Of a stretch of DNA of 64,000 nucleotides, positions 52,969-61,010 are shown one piece after another. Each line of letters starts with the position of its first letter. Position 1 is the first letter of the stretch. The notes beneath the pieces are model-generated. The model did no database searches, had not been told where the DNA came from, and was given only the letters and a program-made list of their open reading frames with translations. Where the stretch lies: positions 388,682 to 452,681 of the forward strand of contig NZ_ML775959.1 in the NCBI RefSeq assembly GCF_009769385.1. Reading direction: 5' to 3'. The translations under genes and the position numbers were made by a program. The stretch is from Saccharothrix deserti. GTDB lineage: Bacteria; Actinomycetota; Actinomycetes; Mycobacteriales; Pseudonocardiaceae.

Positions 52969-54087
52969 TCACCCGGGCCGGTGCCGCTCCGCCGGCCAGA
53001 CCGACGACCCGAGGCGGCGCGCGGACGCCACGTCGGGGCAGCCCGCCAACCGCATTGCCGTCTCCAACTCGTCCCGCAGCAGGTCCAGCACCGCCGTCAC
53101 GCCCCGCTCACCGCCCGCCGCGAGTCCCCACAGCACGGGCCTGCCGATCAGCACGGCCGTCGCGCCGAGCGCGAGCGCGCGCAGGATGTCGACACCGCTG
53201 CGGACACCGCTGTCCAGCAGCACCGGGCACCGCCCGCCCACCGCGGCGACCACGTCCGGCAGCGCGGTGACGCTGGGGATCGCGCCGTCGAGTTGCCGGC
53301 CACCGTGGTTGGACACCACCACGCCGTCCACACCGAGATCCACGGCCCGCACCGCGTCCTCCGCGTCGAGGATGCCCTTGACCACCAGCGGGAGTCGCGT
53401 GCGCGCCCGGATCCACGCCAGGTCGCGCCAGCTCAACGACGGGTCGAACACCGCCCTGGTGTGCCGGGCGATCGCCGAGTCACCCGGCAGCGCGTCGCCG
53501 ACGTCGCCGTCGATGTTCACCGGCCGCACCCCCGGCGGCAGGGCGAACCCGTTGTGCTCGTCGCGCAACCGCCGGCCGAGCACGGGCACGTCCACGGTGA
53601 GCACGACCGCGCCGCACCCCGCGTCCTCGGCGCGGCGGAGCAGGTCGGCGACGACTTCGCGGTCACGCAGCCAGTAGAGCTGGAACCAGGTCGTGCCGCC
53701 CACGCCGGCCACGACGTCGATCGGTTCGGAGCTGAGGGTGCTCACGATGTAGGGAACCCCGGCCGCCGCCGCGGCGGTCGCGGCGGCGCGCTCACCCCCG
53801 GCGTGGATCAGTCGCTGATAGGCCATCGGCGCGACGGCGAGCGGCAGCGCCGACTCGACGCCGAACAGGTCGCAGCCGGTGTCGCAAGTGGACACGTCCA
53901 CCAACGCGCGCGGCACGACGGCCACCCGGTCGAAGGCGGCGCGGTTCGCGGCGAGGGTGACCTCGTCACCGCTGCCGCCCGCGACGTAGTCCCACACGTC
54001 CGGCGGCAACCGCTCGGCGGCCAACCGCTCCACGTCGGCCGTCGACCACACGCCCGGCAACGCCCGTGAGCCGGCATCGCGTTCCAT
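52969..54087 (-). CDS. hmo: FMN-dependent alpha-hydroxy acid oxidase, 4-hydroxymandelate oxidase-like
   Basis: 372 residues from ATG 54087. TIM-barrel flavoenzyme of the glycolate oxidase group: WDYVAGGSGDEVTL, VDVSTCD, YWLRDREVV, LPLVVKGIL (Lys for FMN), VSNHGGRQLDG (catalytic His and Arg), and LLDSGVRSGVDILRALALGA. Hmo oxidises 4-hydroxymandelate to 4-hydroxyphenylglyoxylate, the step between HmaS and HpgT, and both homologues are nearby. It is the first gene downstream of the ABC exporter pair on the minus strand, 22 bases away. Confidence 0.85.
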   Translation of the reverse strand: MERDAGSRALPGVWSTADVERLAAERLPPDVWDYVAGGSGDEVTLAANRAAFDRVAVVPRALVDVSTCDTGCDLFGVESALPLAVAPMAYQRLIHAGGERAAATAAAAAGVPYIVSTLSSEPIDVVAGVGGTTWFQLYWLRDREVVADLLRRAEDAGCGAVVLTVDVPVLGRRLRDEHNGFALPPGVRPVNIDGDVGDALPGDSAIARHTRAVFDPSLSWRDLAWIRARTRLPLVVKGILDAEDAVRAVDLGVDGVVVSNHGGRQLDGAIPSVTALPDVVAAVGGRCPVLLDSGVRSGVDILRALALGATAVLIGRPVLWGLAAGGERGVTAVLDLLRDELETAMRLAGCPDVASARRLGSSVWPAERHRPG

Positions 54088-54109
54088 GCGCCCCCTCAGT
54101 CCACCCCGG

Positions 54110-55897
54110 TCACGCGTAGGCCGCCGCCTGCATGTCGTACAGCTCGGCGTACAGGCCGTCCGCGGCCATGAGTTCTTCGTGCGAGCCCTGTTCTTCGACG
54201 CGGCCGTCGGCCACCACGAGGATGAGATCGGCCATGCGCACCGTGGAGAACCGGTGGGAGACGAGCACGGTGATGGCGCCGGTGCGTCGACCGACGCGCC
54301 GTGCCCCTGCCGCGTACTGCTCGAACAGCCGGTGTTCGGCTTGCGCGTCGAGTGCCGCGGTGGGTTCGTCGAGGACGAGCAGCAGGGGGTCCTGGCGCAT
54401 CATGGCCCGGCCGAGCGCGAGTTTCTGCCATTGTCCGCCGGACAGTTCCGCGCCGTCGGCGTAAGACTTGCCGAGTTGCGTGTCCAGGCCGTTTTCGAGG
54501 CGGTCCAGGACGTCTTCGGCACGGGCGCGGTGCAGTGCGCCGCGCACGGCGTCGGGCGATTCGACGTCGGCCAGCTCGCCGACCCCGACGTTCTCGCGGG
54601 CGAGCAGTTCGAAGCGGACGAAGTCCTGGAACCCGGCCGCGATGCGGGTCCGCCACTGGTCGACGGGGAAGCGCGTGAGGTCCGTGCCGTCGAGCGCGAT
54701 CACGCCGGTGGTGGCCGGGTAGAACCGGCACAGCAGCTTGACCAGGGTCGTCTTCCCCGCCCCGTTCTCGCCGACGATCGCGACCGTGGTGCCCGCGGGC
54801 AGGGTGAGGTCGACGTCGGCGAGCACGGTCCGGTCGGTGCCCGGGTAGGTGAACGAGACGCCGCGCAGCTCGATGCCGTCCCGGACGCGCTCGGGCACGT
54901 CCCGGTCGGGCGGTGGCGGGGCCTGGCTCGCCAGGAGCGCGCGGACCCAGCGCATGTTCGCCATCACCCGCCCGGTGCGCTGCATCTCCTGCAACGCGGT
55001 TACGGCCGAGGTCACCTGCTGGTTCACCTGGGCCGCCAGGGTCAGCACGAGCAGGACGTCGCCGACGCTGCGCCTGCCCGCCACCGCGTCGCGCACCACG
55101 AGCAGCGTGCCCAGCACGTAGGCCGCGGCGAAGATCAACTGTCCGGTGGTGCGCAACAGCACGGCTCGGCGCTCGCCGTGCCACAGCTCCTCCGACGCGT
55201 TGTCCCAGGCGCGTCGCTGGCGGGCCCGCATGTCCGACCCGAGGCCGTTGACGCGCAGCTCCTTGGCCGAGGCAGGGCTCGCCACCAGCCCGAAGAGGTG
55301 CTTGGCGTGCCGCGACGGCGGCGCGGCCAGTTCGCGTGCGGCGTTCACGATCGTCTCGGCCCGCCGCCCGAGCAGCAGTGGCGGCACGGCCGCCAGCGGC
55401 AGCAGCAACAGCAACGGGTTGAGCCGGGCCAGCAGGACCGCGGTGATGGAGATCGCCACCAGCAGGCCCAGGCTGTTCAACAAGCCCTCCATCGAGCCCC
55501 ACGCCGCCCGGTGCAGTTCCTGGCGCAGCACTTGCAGCTTGTCGGCGTACTCGGGTCGCTCGTGGTGCTCCAGCCCGGCCGAGCCGTTGGTCATCTCGAT
55601 GAGCTCGCGCTCCAGGCGCGGCACGGCGCGGTCGCCCAGCTCGAAGTAGAAGATGTGGGCGAAGTGCCCGGCGGTCAGCGCGGCGATCACCGCGACCACG
55701 ACGAGCACCGCCGCCACGGTCGCACCCCGGACGTCACCCGCCAGCGCCGAGTCGGCCAGCGCCGCCATGGCCGGTGCGGCCAACGGCATCGCCGCCGCCT
55801 GGGCGATCATGAGCACGACGGACAGCACGAGCCGGTACCGGCTCTCCCGCCAGGCGATGACGAACAGCTCCCAGCCACCGCGGACGACCTCGATCAC
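54110..55897 (-). CDS. ABC exporter half-transporter (permease-ATPase fusion)
   Basis: 595 residues from GTG 55897 (GTGA overlap with the upstream ABC gene). N-terminal membrane part with about six helices, C-terminal ATPase: Walker A VGENGAGKTTLVKLL, signature LSGGQWQKLALGRAM, Walker B PLLLVLDEPTAALD and H-loop LVSHRFSTVRMAD. It probably forms a heterodimer with the product of 55894-57891. Its position at the end of the cluster suggests export of, or self-resistance to, the cluster product. Confidence 0.92.
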   Translation of the reverse strand: MIEVVRGGWELFVIAWRESRYRLVLSVVLMIAQAAAMPLAAPAMAALADSALAGDVRGATVAAVLVVVAVIAALTAGHFAHIFYFELGDRAVPRLERELIEMTNGSAGLEHHERPEYADKLQVLRQELHRAAWGSMEGLLNSLGLLVAISITAVLLARLNPLLLLLPLAAVPPLLLGRRAETIVNAARELAAPPSRHAKHLFGLVASPASAKELRVNGLGSDMRARQRRAWDNASEELWHGERRAVLLRTTGQLIFAAAYVLGTLLVVRDAVAGRRSVGDVLLVLTLAAQVNQQVTSAVTALQEMQRTGRVMANMRWVRALLASQAPPPPDRDVPERVRDGIELRGVSFTYPGTDRTVLADVDLTLPAGTTVAIVGENGAGKTTLVKLLCRFYPATTGVIALDGTDLTRFPVDQWRTRIAAGFQDFVRFELLARENVGVGELADVESPDAVRGALHRARAEDVLDRLENGLDTQLGKSYADGAELSGGQWQKLALGRAMMRQDPLLLVLDEPTAALDAQAEHRLFEQYAAGARRVGRRTGAITVLVSHRFSTVRMADLILVVADGRVEEQGSHEELMAADGLYAELYDMQAAAYA

Positions 55898-57891
55898 CGG
55901 TTGCCCTCCCGCGCCTCGTCCGCCATGCCGCCGTCCGCCACGCCCGCGTTCGCCACGCCGTCGTCCTCGGCGTCCAGGCCGTGTGCGAACCGCTCCGCCT
56001 GCAACGCGAACAGCCGTGCGTAGTGGCCGCCCGCCGCGATCAGCCCGTCGTGCGAACCGCGCTCCACCACGCGCCCGCCGTCGAGCACCACGATGTGGTC
56101 GGCGCGCCGGACGCTGGAGAACCGGTGCGAGATGAGCAGTGAGGTGACCCCGCGCGTCAGCTCGACGAACCGGTCGAAGAACGCCGCCTCGGCGCGGACG
56201 TCCAGCGCCGCGGTCGGCTCGTCCAGCACCAGGACCTTGGCGCCCGCCTCCAGGGCGTAGAGCGCGCGGGCGATGGCGATCCGCTGCCACTGGCCGCCGG
56301 ACAGGTCGGTCCCGCCGGGGTAGGCCCGGGAGAGCGGCGTGTCCAGCCCGTCGGGCAGGGCGAGCAGCGCCTCGGCGATCCCGGCGCGCTCGGCGGCGCG
56401 CAGCACCACCGCCCGGTCGACCGGGACGTGCGCCGCGCCGAGCGCGATGTTCTCCGCCGCGGTCAGCTCGTAGCGCACGAAGTCCTGGAAGATCACCCCG
56501 ACCTGCCGGCGCCACTGCTCCGGGTCGAACTCCGCGATGTCCACGCCATCGGCGCGCACGCTGCCCGAGGTCGGCTCGTACAGCCGCCCGAGCAGCTTCA
56601 CCAGGGTGGTCTTGCCCGCACCGTTGACACCCACCACGGCGGTGCAGCGCCCGGCGGGCAGCTCCAGCTCGATGCCGTCGAGCACGGTGCGGCCGGCACC
56701 CGGGTAGCGGAAGCCGACGCGGTCGAAGGTCAGCGCCACGGCCGGCGTGCCCGCGGGCACCGCGGCCCGACCGGGTGGCCGCTGTCCCGCCTCCACCTCG
56801 TCGAGCCGCTCCCGCAACCGCTGGAGGGCGCTCAACGACAGCATCGCGTACTGCGTGCTGGTGTCCGCCTCGGGGTAGTAGCCGCCCAGCGAGATCGCCA
56901 ACGCCACCGCCTGCACCCCCAGGGCCAACGCGGTCAGGCCCACCTGGCCGGTCGCGGCGAGCTGGGCGGTGTGCACCATCGCGCCGCCCGCCAACAGCAG
57001 ACCCACCGACGTCAGCACCAGGTACGGGACCAGGTAGACGCGCCGGCGTGCCCGCTCGAAGGGCCTCACCACGGCCTCCCAGGCGGCCACGTAGCGGTCC
57101 GCCAGCCACCCGCTCAGGCCGAAGAGCCGGATCTCCTTCGCCGCGACGTCGGTCATCGTGACCTGGTGCAGGTACGTGACCTCGCGCTGCTTGCCCACGA
57201 CCTCCCGCCACACCCGCGAGTACTTCCGCAGGCCACCGCGCTGGCCGTAGCGGAACAACAGCACCGCCGCACCCACCGCCGGTCCCGCCGGCCAGGCGAC
57301 CGCCACGCCGATGACCACGACCAGGGCCAGCAGGCGGGTGTAGCGGGCGACCAGCCCCAACAAGCCGACGCACGCCTGGCCGGGCGTGCCCCACTCGCGG
57401 TCGAAGGCGCGCACGGTCTCGCTCAGCTCGTCCAGGATGCGCTGGTCCTCCAACGGCCCGATCCCCACCGGGCGCAGCATCAACGCCATCGCCTCGTCCC
57501 GCAGCGCACCGTCCACCCGGCGTCGCAACCGCTGACCCAGGGCGTTACCCACCGGCGTGAGGAGCTGGGTGAGCAGGAACGCGGCGGCGGCGAGCAGGAA
57601 GATCCCGGTGAGCCGGTCCCACGCCGCGCTGTCGACGCCGCCGTCGACCGCGGCGGGCACCTCGCCCACCAGGACGCTCGTCGCGACCACGAACGCCACC
57701 GGCAACAGGCCGAGGGCGACGTTGAGGACGGTCAGGAAGACGACCAGGCCATCACCCCCGGACGTCAACAGCCGCACGATCCGCAACCGCGGGCGCACCG
57801 CCTCGTCCACCCAGTGCGACCACGTGACGCGCAACCCCGGCGGCGCAGTGGCCGCCGCGGGCTCAACCGCGGAGGGTGTTCCGGTCGTCAT
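55894..57891 (-). CDS. ABC exporter half-transporter (permease-ATPase fusion)
   Basis: 665 residues from ATG 57891 with GAAGG SD; an in-frame GTG at 57939 is possible. About six membrane segments, then ATPase: Walker A VGVNGAGKTTLVKLL, signature LSGGQWQRIAIARAL, Walker B KVLVLDEPTAALD and H-loop LISHRFSSVRRAD. The very C-terminus has an acidic Gly/Ala tail (GVANAGVADGGMADEA). Both nucleotide sites of the predicted pair look intact. It is first in the leftward operon. Confidence 0.92.
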   Translation of the reverse strand: MTTGTPSAVEPAAATAPPGLRVTWSHWVDEAVRPRLRIVRLLTSGGDGLVVFLTVLNVALGLLPVAFVVATSVLVGEVPAAVDGGVDSAAWDRLTGIFLLAAAAFLLTQLLTPVGNALGQRLRRRVDGALRDEAMALMLRPVGIGPLEDQRILDELSETVRAFDREWGTPGQACVGLLGLVARYTRLLALVVVIGVAVAWPAGPAVGAAVLLFRYGQRGGLRKYSRVWREVVGKQREVTYLHQVTMTDVAAKEIRLFGLSGWLADRYVAAWEAVVRPFERARRRVYLVPYLVLTSVGLLLAGGAMVHTAQLAATGQVGLTALALGVQAVALAISLGGYYPEADTSTQYAMLSLSALQRLRERLDEVEAGQRPPGRAAVPAGTPAVALTFDRVGFRYPGAGRTVLDGIELELPAGRCTAVVGVNGAGKTTLVKLLGRLYEPTSGSVRADGVDIAEFDPEQWRRQVGVIFQDFVRYELTAAENIALGAAHVPVDRAVVLRAAERAGIAEALLALPDGLDTPLSRAYPGGTDLSGGQWQRIAIARALYALEAGAKVLVLDEPTAALDVRAEAAFFDRFVELTRGVTSLLISHRFSSVRRADHIVVLDGGRVVERGSHDGLIAAGGHYARLFALQAERFAHGLDAEDDGVANAGVADGGMADEAREGNR

Positions 57892-58497
57892 GGCGCCCTT
57901 CGAGTCGTCCGGTGCCGGAGGTCGGTGGTGGTCGGGCACGAGTGCCCCGCGGGCGGCCGTGCGATCGCCGGAACCGGCCGTGCAGTGCGCGGTGAAACCC
58001 CGATACCAGCTCTTACCGGCGGTACCGGCGGTATCGTCGCTTTCCGCGGTTTCTCAGCAGCTCGAATGGGCGAAGGAACCAACTCGGTTCACGAGGCATC
58101 AAAGCACATCAGGGCAAGCGCCATCAAGACGATAACCGGGTAAGTCCGTACGATTTCTCGCGCAACTCCGCAGTTCGCGGACCTGCTGCGAGAGTGGCCG
58201 GACAACGATGGATCAGCCGAACTGTCAACCATTCTCAGGTCGGATTGCGCCGATTGGTTCAACACCGACCTACGGGTTCCCGCCGGCACCGCCACGGCAG
58301 CCGGGTCACCGCCACCGCCACCGTCGACTCCGGATGTGGTCCCTCTGGGGGATGGGCCTTCGGAGCCTTGGACGTTGCCGCGCGGCGGTCGGCGTGCGCG
58401 GTGTGCTCGCCGTCGAGGGGACGACATGAATGGCTTGCGGATCGGCTGCCTTTTCACCGCTACCTGCTGAAGGTCGGCGTCGCAGCACGCATTCCGA
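57892..58497. other. Gap ahead of the ABC operon
   Basis: About 600 bases with no convincing gene in any frame. The promoter of the ABC operon should lie in the first 150 bases. A repeat of GGCGGTACC-type steps occurs near 58017-58040 (ACCGGCGGTACCGGCGGTATCG). The rest is Arg/Pro-rich in all frames and probably contains decayed sequence leading into the P450 fragment. Confidence 0.35.
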
Positions 58498-58841
58498 GTG
58501 ATGATCGCCGCGTGGCCCGCGACCGAACGGATAGGCGACGAGCGCCGGTTCCGGCGGGATCCATTCGAATACATCGAGAATCTTGTCGTCACGACCAGGC
58601 GGGTGTGATCCGGATTCCCCGGGGCGGCTGGTGCGTGAGTGATGCCGATCTGGCACGGGTGCTGCTGCGCGGCCCGGACTTCAACGACGGGAAGTCCGGC
58701 TTCTTCGGGGCACTGCTGCCGTCGCGGTCGGCCCAGGTCGACGTCGGCCGCGCGGTGCGGGACATCGTTCGAGCGCACGTGTCCGAGTACCGCGACCGGC
58801 CGGCCGTGGCCGTGGCCCGCCGACTCGGATCGGTTCGGTGA
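58498..58841 (+). pseudogene. Cytochrome P450 N-terminal remnant with frameshift
   Basis: Frame one from GTG 58498 encodes RRFRRDPFEYIENLVVTTRRV and stops at TGA 58606-58608. A -1 shift at that point continues as VIRIPRGGWCVSDADLARVLL, FNDGKSGFFGALLPS and AVRDIVRAHVSEY, ending at 58841. Together this is the first ~110 residues of an actinobacterial P450 (before the I-helix); heme-binding and oxygen-activating parts are missing. It is a dead gene between the exporter operon and the next gene group. Confidence 0.6.
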
Positions 58842-58920
58842 ACCTCGGCCCGGTGGCACGGGCACCGGTGAAGGGCGGGGCGGCCGTGGCCGTCCCGCCC
58901 TTCGTGTCGTGGACCCCGGG

Positions 58921-59373
58921 TCAGTTGGACGTCAGCTTGGCGAGCGTCTCGACGCCGCGGATGACCGACGCCTTCAGGTGACCGGCGACGGCCTCGCCGA
59001 CCTGTTCGGCGGCGAAGCCGCTCAGCTCGCAGCGGTGGGTGATGCTCGCGCCGTCCGCCTTCGGGGTGATCTCCAGGACCGTGCGCAGCGCGACCTGGTC
59101 GACGATGCCGGTGGCCTGCGCCGGCGCGTACGCCTCCAGCGTGAAGCCCTCGTTCTCCTTGACGTCCACCAGCTTGAACGGCACGGCGCCCGGGACGTGC
59201 CCGTGTTCGACGGCCTGCTCGATCTCACCGCGGGTGCCGCTCGCGAACGGTCCGTCGATCTTGATCGACACCACGTCGGGGTACCACTCGGCCCAGGTGC
59301 TCAGGTCGGTGTAGCGGGCCCACACCGCGGCCGGCGCGGCATCGGTGTCGGCGGTGTGCTCAAAGCTCCACAT
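58921..59373 (-). CDS. SRPBCC (START-like) family protein
   Basis: 150 residues from ATG 59373. It opens WSFEHTADTDAAPAAVWARYTDLSTWAEWYPDV, typical of the SRPBCC/polyketide-cyclase_2 fold with a hydrophobic pocket, and ends in a long C-terminal helix (AVAGHLKASVIRGVETLAKL). Such proteins bind or transform small lipophilic ligands; the specific role is unknown. It is divergent from the FAD monooxygenase gene, suggesting a shared control region. Confidence 0.8.
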   Translation of the reverse strand: MWSFEHTADTDAAPAAVWARYTDLSTWAEWYPDVVSIKIDGPFASGTRGEIEQAVEHGHVPGAVPFKLVDVKENEGFTLEAYAPAQATGIVDQVALRTVLEITPKADGASITHRCELSGFAAEQVGEAVAGHLKASVIRGVETLAKLTSN

Positions 59374-59592
59374 GGCAACAAACCTCTCCGGGCGATACTC
59401 CAGTCCGCCTGTCATTGAAGGCCCGCCGGCCGTCGGGTGGCTCCCCTATCGGCCGGGCCGACCCCCCTGAAGTGGCGACCACCGCCGGGAACCACCGTGT
59501 TTTAGGGGGACGCGCGGCGCTCTCGCGTACCTAATGTCCGAGTCGAGGCGTCATCAGGCGAGGCCACGCGTGTGCGCATTCGAGGAGTGCGA
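59374..59592. promoter_or_regulatory. Divergent control region with CCCCTA/TTAGGGG elements
   Basis: 219 bases between divergent genes. CCCCTAT at 59443-59449, CCCCCTGAA at 59463-59471 and the opposite-strand form TTTTAGGGGG at 59500-59509 form imperfect inverted and direct repeats in a region otherwise free of A/T. They resemble the AGGGG/CCCCT half sites of LuxR-type (LAL) polyketide activators; this is tentative. TACCTAATG near 59528 could be a -10 element. GAGGAG at 59582 is the SD of the next gene. Confidence 0.3.
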
Positions 59593-60990
59593 ATGACGAA
59601 GGCAGTTGTGCTCGGGGGCGGTTTGGCCGGGATGCTCACCGCGGCGGCGTTGGCCGGCCGGGTGGACGAGGTGACGCTCGTCGAGCGCGATCAGCTGCCG
59701 GAATCGCCGCGACCGCGCAGGTGCCTGCCGCAGGGCCACCACAGCCACATCCTGCTGCGCGGCGGCGCGGAGACGTTCGACGTGCTGCTGCCCGGCGCCG
59801 TCGGGCGGTTGCACGAGGCCGGGGCGCGGGAACGGGTGCTGGCCCGCGGCGCGCTGGCCCGCGGCCCGGAGGGGTGGTTCGAGCGGCTGGACACCGGGGC
59901 GTCGATGGTGGTGTGCAGCAGGGACCTGATGGACCACGTCATCCGCGCGGACGTCCTGGCCGACGAGCGGGTCACGCTGCTGGAGGGCGCCACCGTGGCC
60001 GGACTGGTCGGCACGGCCACGCAGGTGACCGGTGTGCTGGTGGAACGCGACGGCGGTACCGGGACGATCGAGGCCGACCTGGTCGTGGACGCGTCGGGCC
60101 GGTGGTCCGACGCGCCGTCCTGGCTGGCCGGGCTGGGACTGCCGGAGGTGCGCGAGGACGTCGTGGACGCCGGCGTCACCTACGTGAGCCGTTGGTACGA
60201 GGCGCCGGAGGGCACCCGCGAGGACTTCCCCGGCGTGCTGGTGCAGATGGTGCCCAACACCGGGGAGCCCGGCAGGGGCGCCTCGCTGCTGCCCATGGAG
60301 GGCCGTCGGTGGCTGTTGAGCCTGTTCGGCAGCAGGGGCGGTGAGCCGCCGACCGACGAGGCGGGGTTCGTCGCCTTCGCCCGCGAACGCCACCACCCGA
60401 TCATCGCGGACCTGATCGCGCAGGCCCGTCCCGACGGTCCGATCCGCGCCTACCGGGGTATGCCGGACCGGCGTCGCCGCTTCGAGAAGCTGCCGATGCC
60501 CGACGGTTTCGTCGTCATCGGGGACGCGGCCACCGCGCTCAACCCGATCCACGGCACCGGCATGTCGTTGGCCGCCAAGTACGCCGTCCTGCTGCGCGAC
60601 CAGCTGGACCGCGGCGGGCTGCGGCCGGGGTTCGCGCGCCGCGTGCAGGCGGGCATCGCGAAGATCAGCGCCGGTGCGTGGCGGATGGCCGTCACCACCG
60701 ATCAGGGTTTCCCGGACGTCCGCACGAACATCACGCTGCGCAGCAGCAGGATGCAGGAGCGGATGAACGTGCGCGTCGCCCGCACGGCGTGCCACGACGC
60801 CGAGGTGTCGAAGGCGTTGTTCCGCGTCGCGTCCCTGTCCGCGCCGGCGAGCTCGCTGATGTCGCCGTCGTTCCTGTGGCACGTGCTGCGCGGCCCGCGC
60901 AAGCCCGCGCTCACCGCCGAGCAGGCGATCGCGCAGTTCCCCGAGTTCGGTGACCTGGTCGCTCCCGCGCCGGCCACCGACGCCGCCTGA
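59593..60990 (+). CDS. FAD-dependent monooxygenase, possibly epoxidase
   Basis: 465 residues from ATG 59593 (SD GAGGAG). N-terminal FAD-binding motif [16 protein letters not shown], then [25 protein letters not shown], and a second FAD motif [20 protein letters not shown]. The PQGXHXHXLL segment occurs in squalene-epoxidase-like enzymes of polyether clusters (MonCI/LasC type) and related oxygenases. With a PKS gene 20 bases downstream, epoxidation or hydroxylation of a polyketide is the best guess. Confidence 0.8.
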   Translation: MTKAVVLGGGLAGMLTAAALAGRVDEVTLVERDQLPESPRPRRCLPQGHHSHILLRGGAETFDVLLPGAVGRLHEAGARERVLARGALARGPEGWFERLDTGASMVVCSRDLMDHVIRADVLADERVTLLEGATVAGLVGTATQVTGVLVERDGGTGTIEADLVVDASGRWSDAPSWLAGLGLPEVREDVVDAGVTYVSRWYEAPEGTREDFPGVLVQMVPNTGEPGRGASLLPMEGRRWLLSLFGSRGGEPPTDEAGFVAFARERHHPIIADLIAQARPDGPIRAYRGMPDRRRRFEKLPMPDGFVVIGDAATALNPIHGTGMSLAAKYAVLLRDQLDRGGLRPGFARRVQAGIAKISAGAWRMAVTTDQGFPDVRTNITLRSSRMQERMNVRVARTACHDAEVSKALFRVASLSAPASSLMSPSFLWHVLRGPRKPALTAEQAIAQFPEFGDLVAPAPATDAA

Positions 60991-61010
60991 GAATCGAGGA
61001 GGTGCACTGC

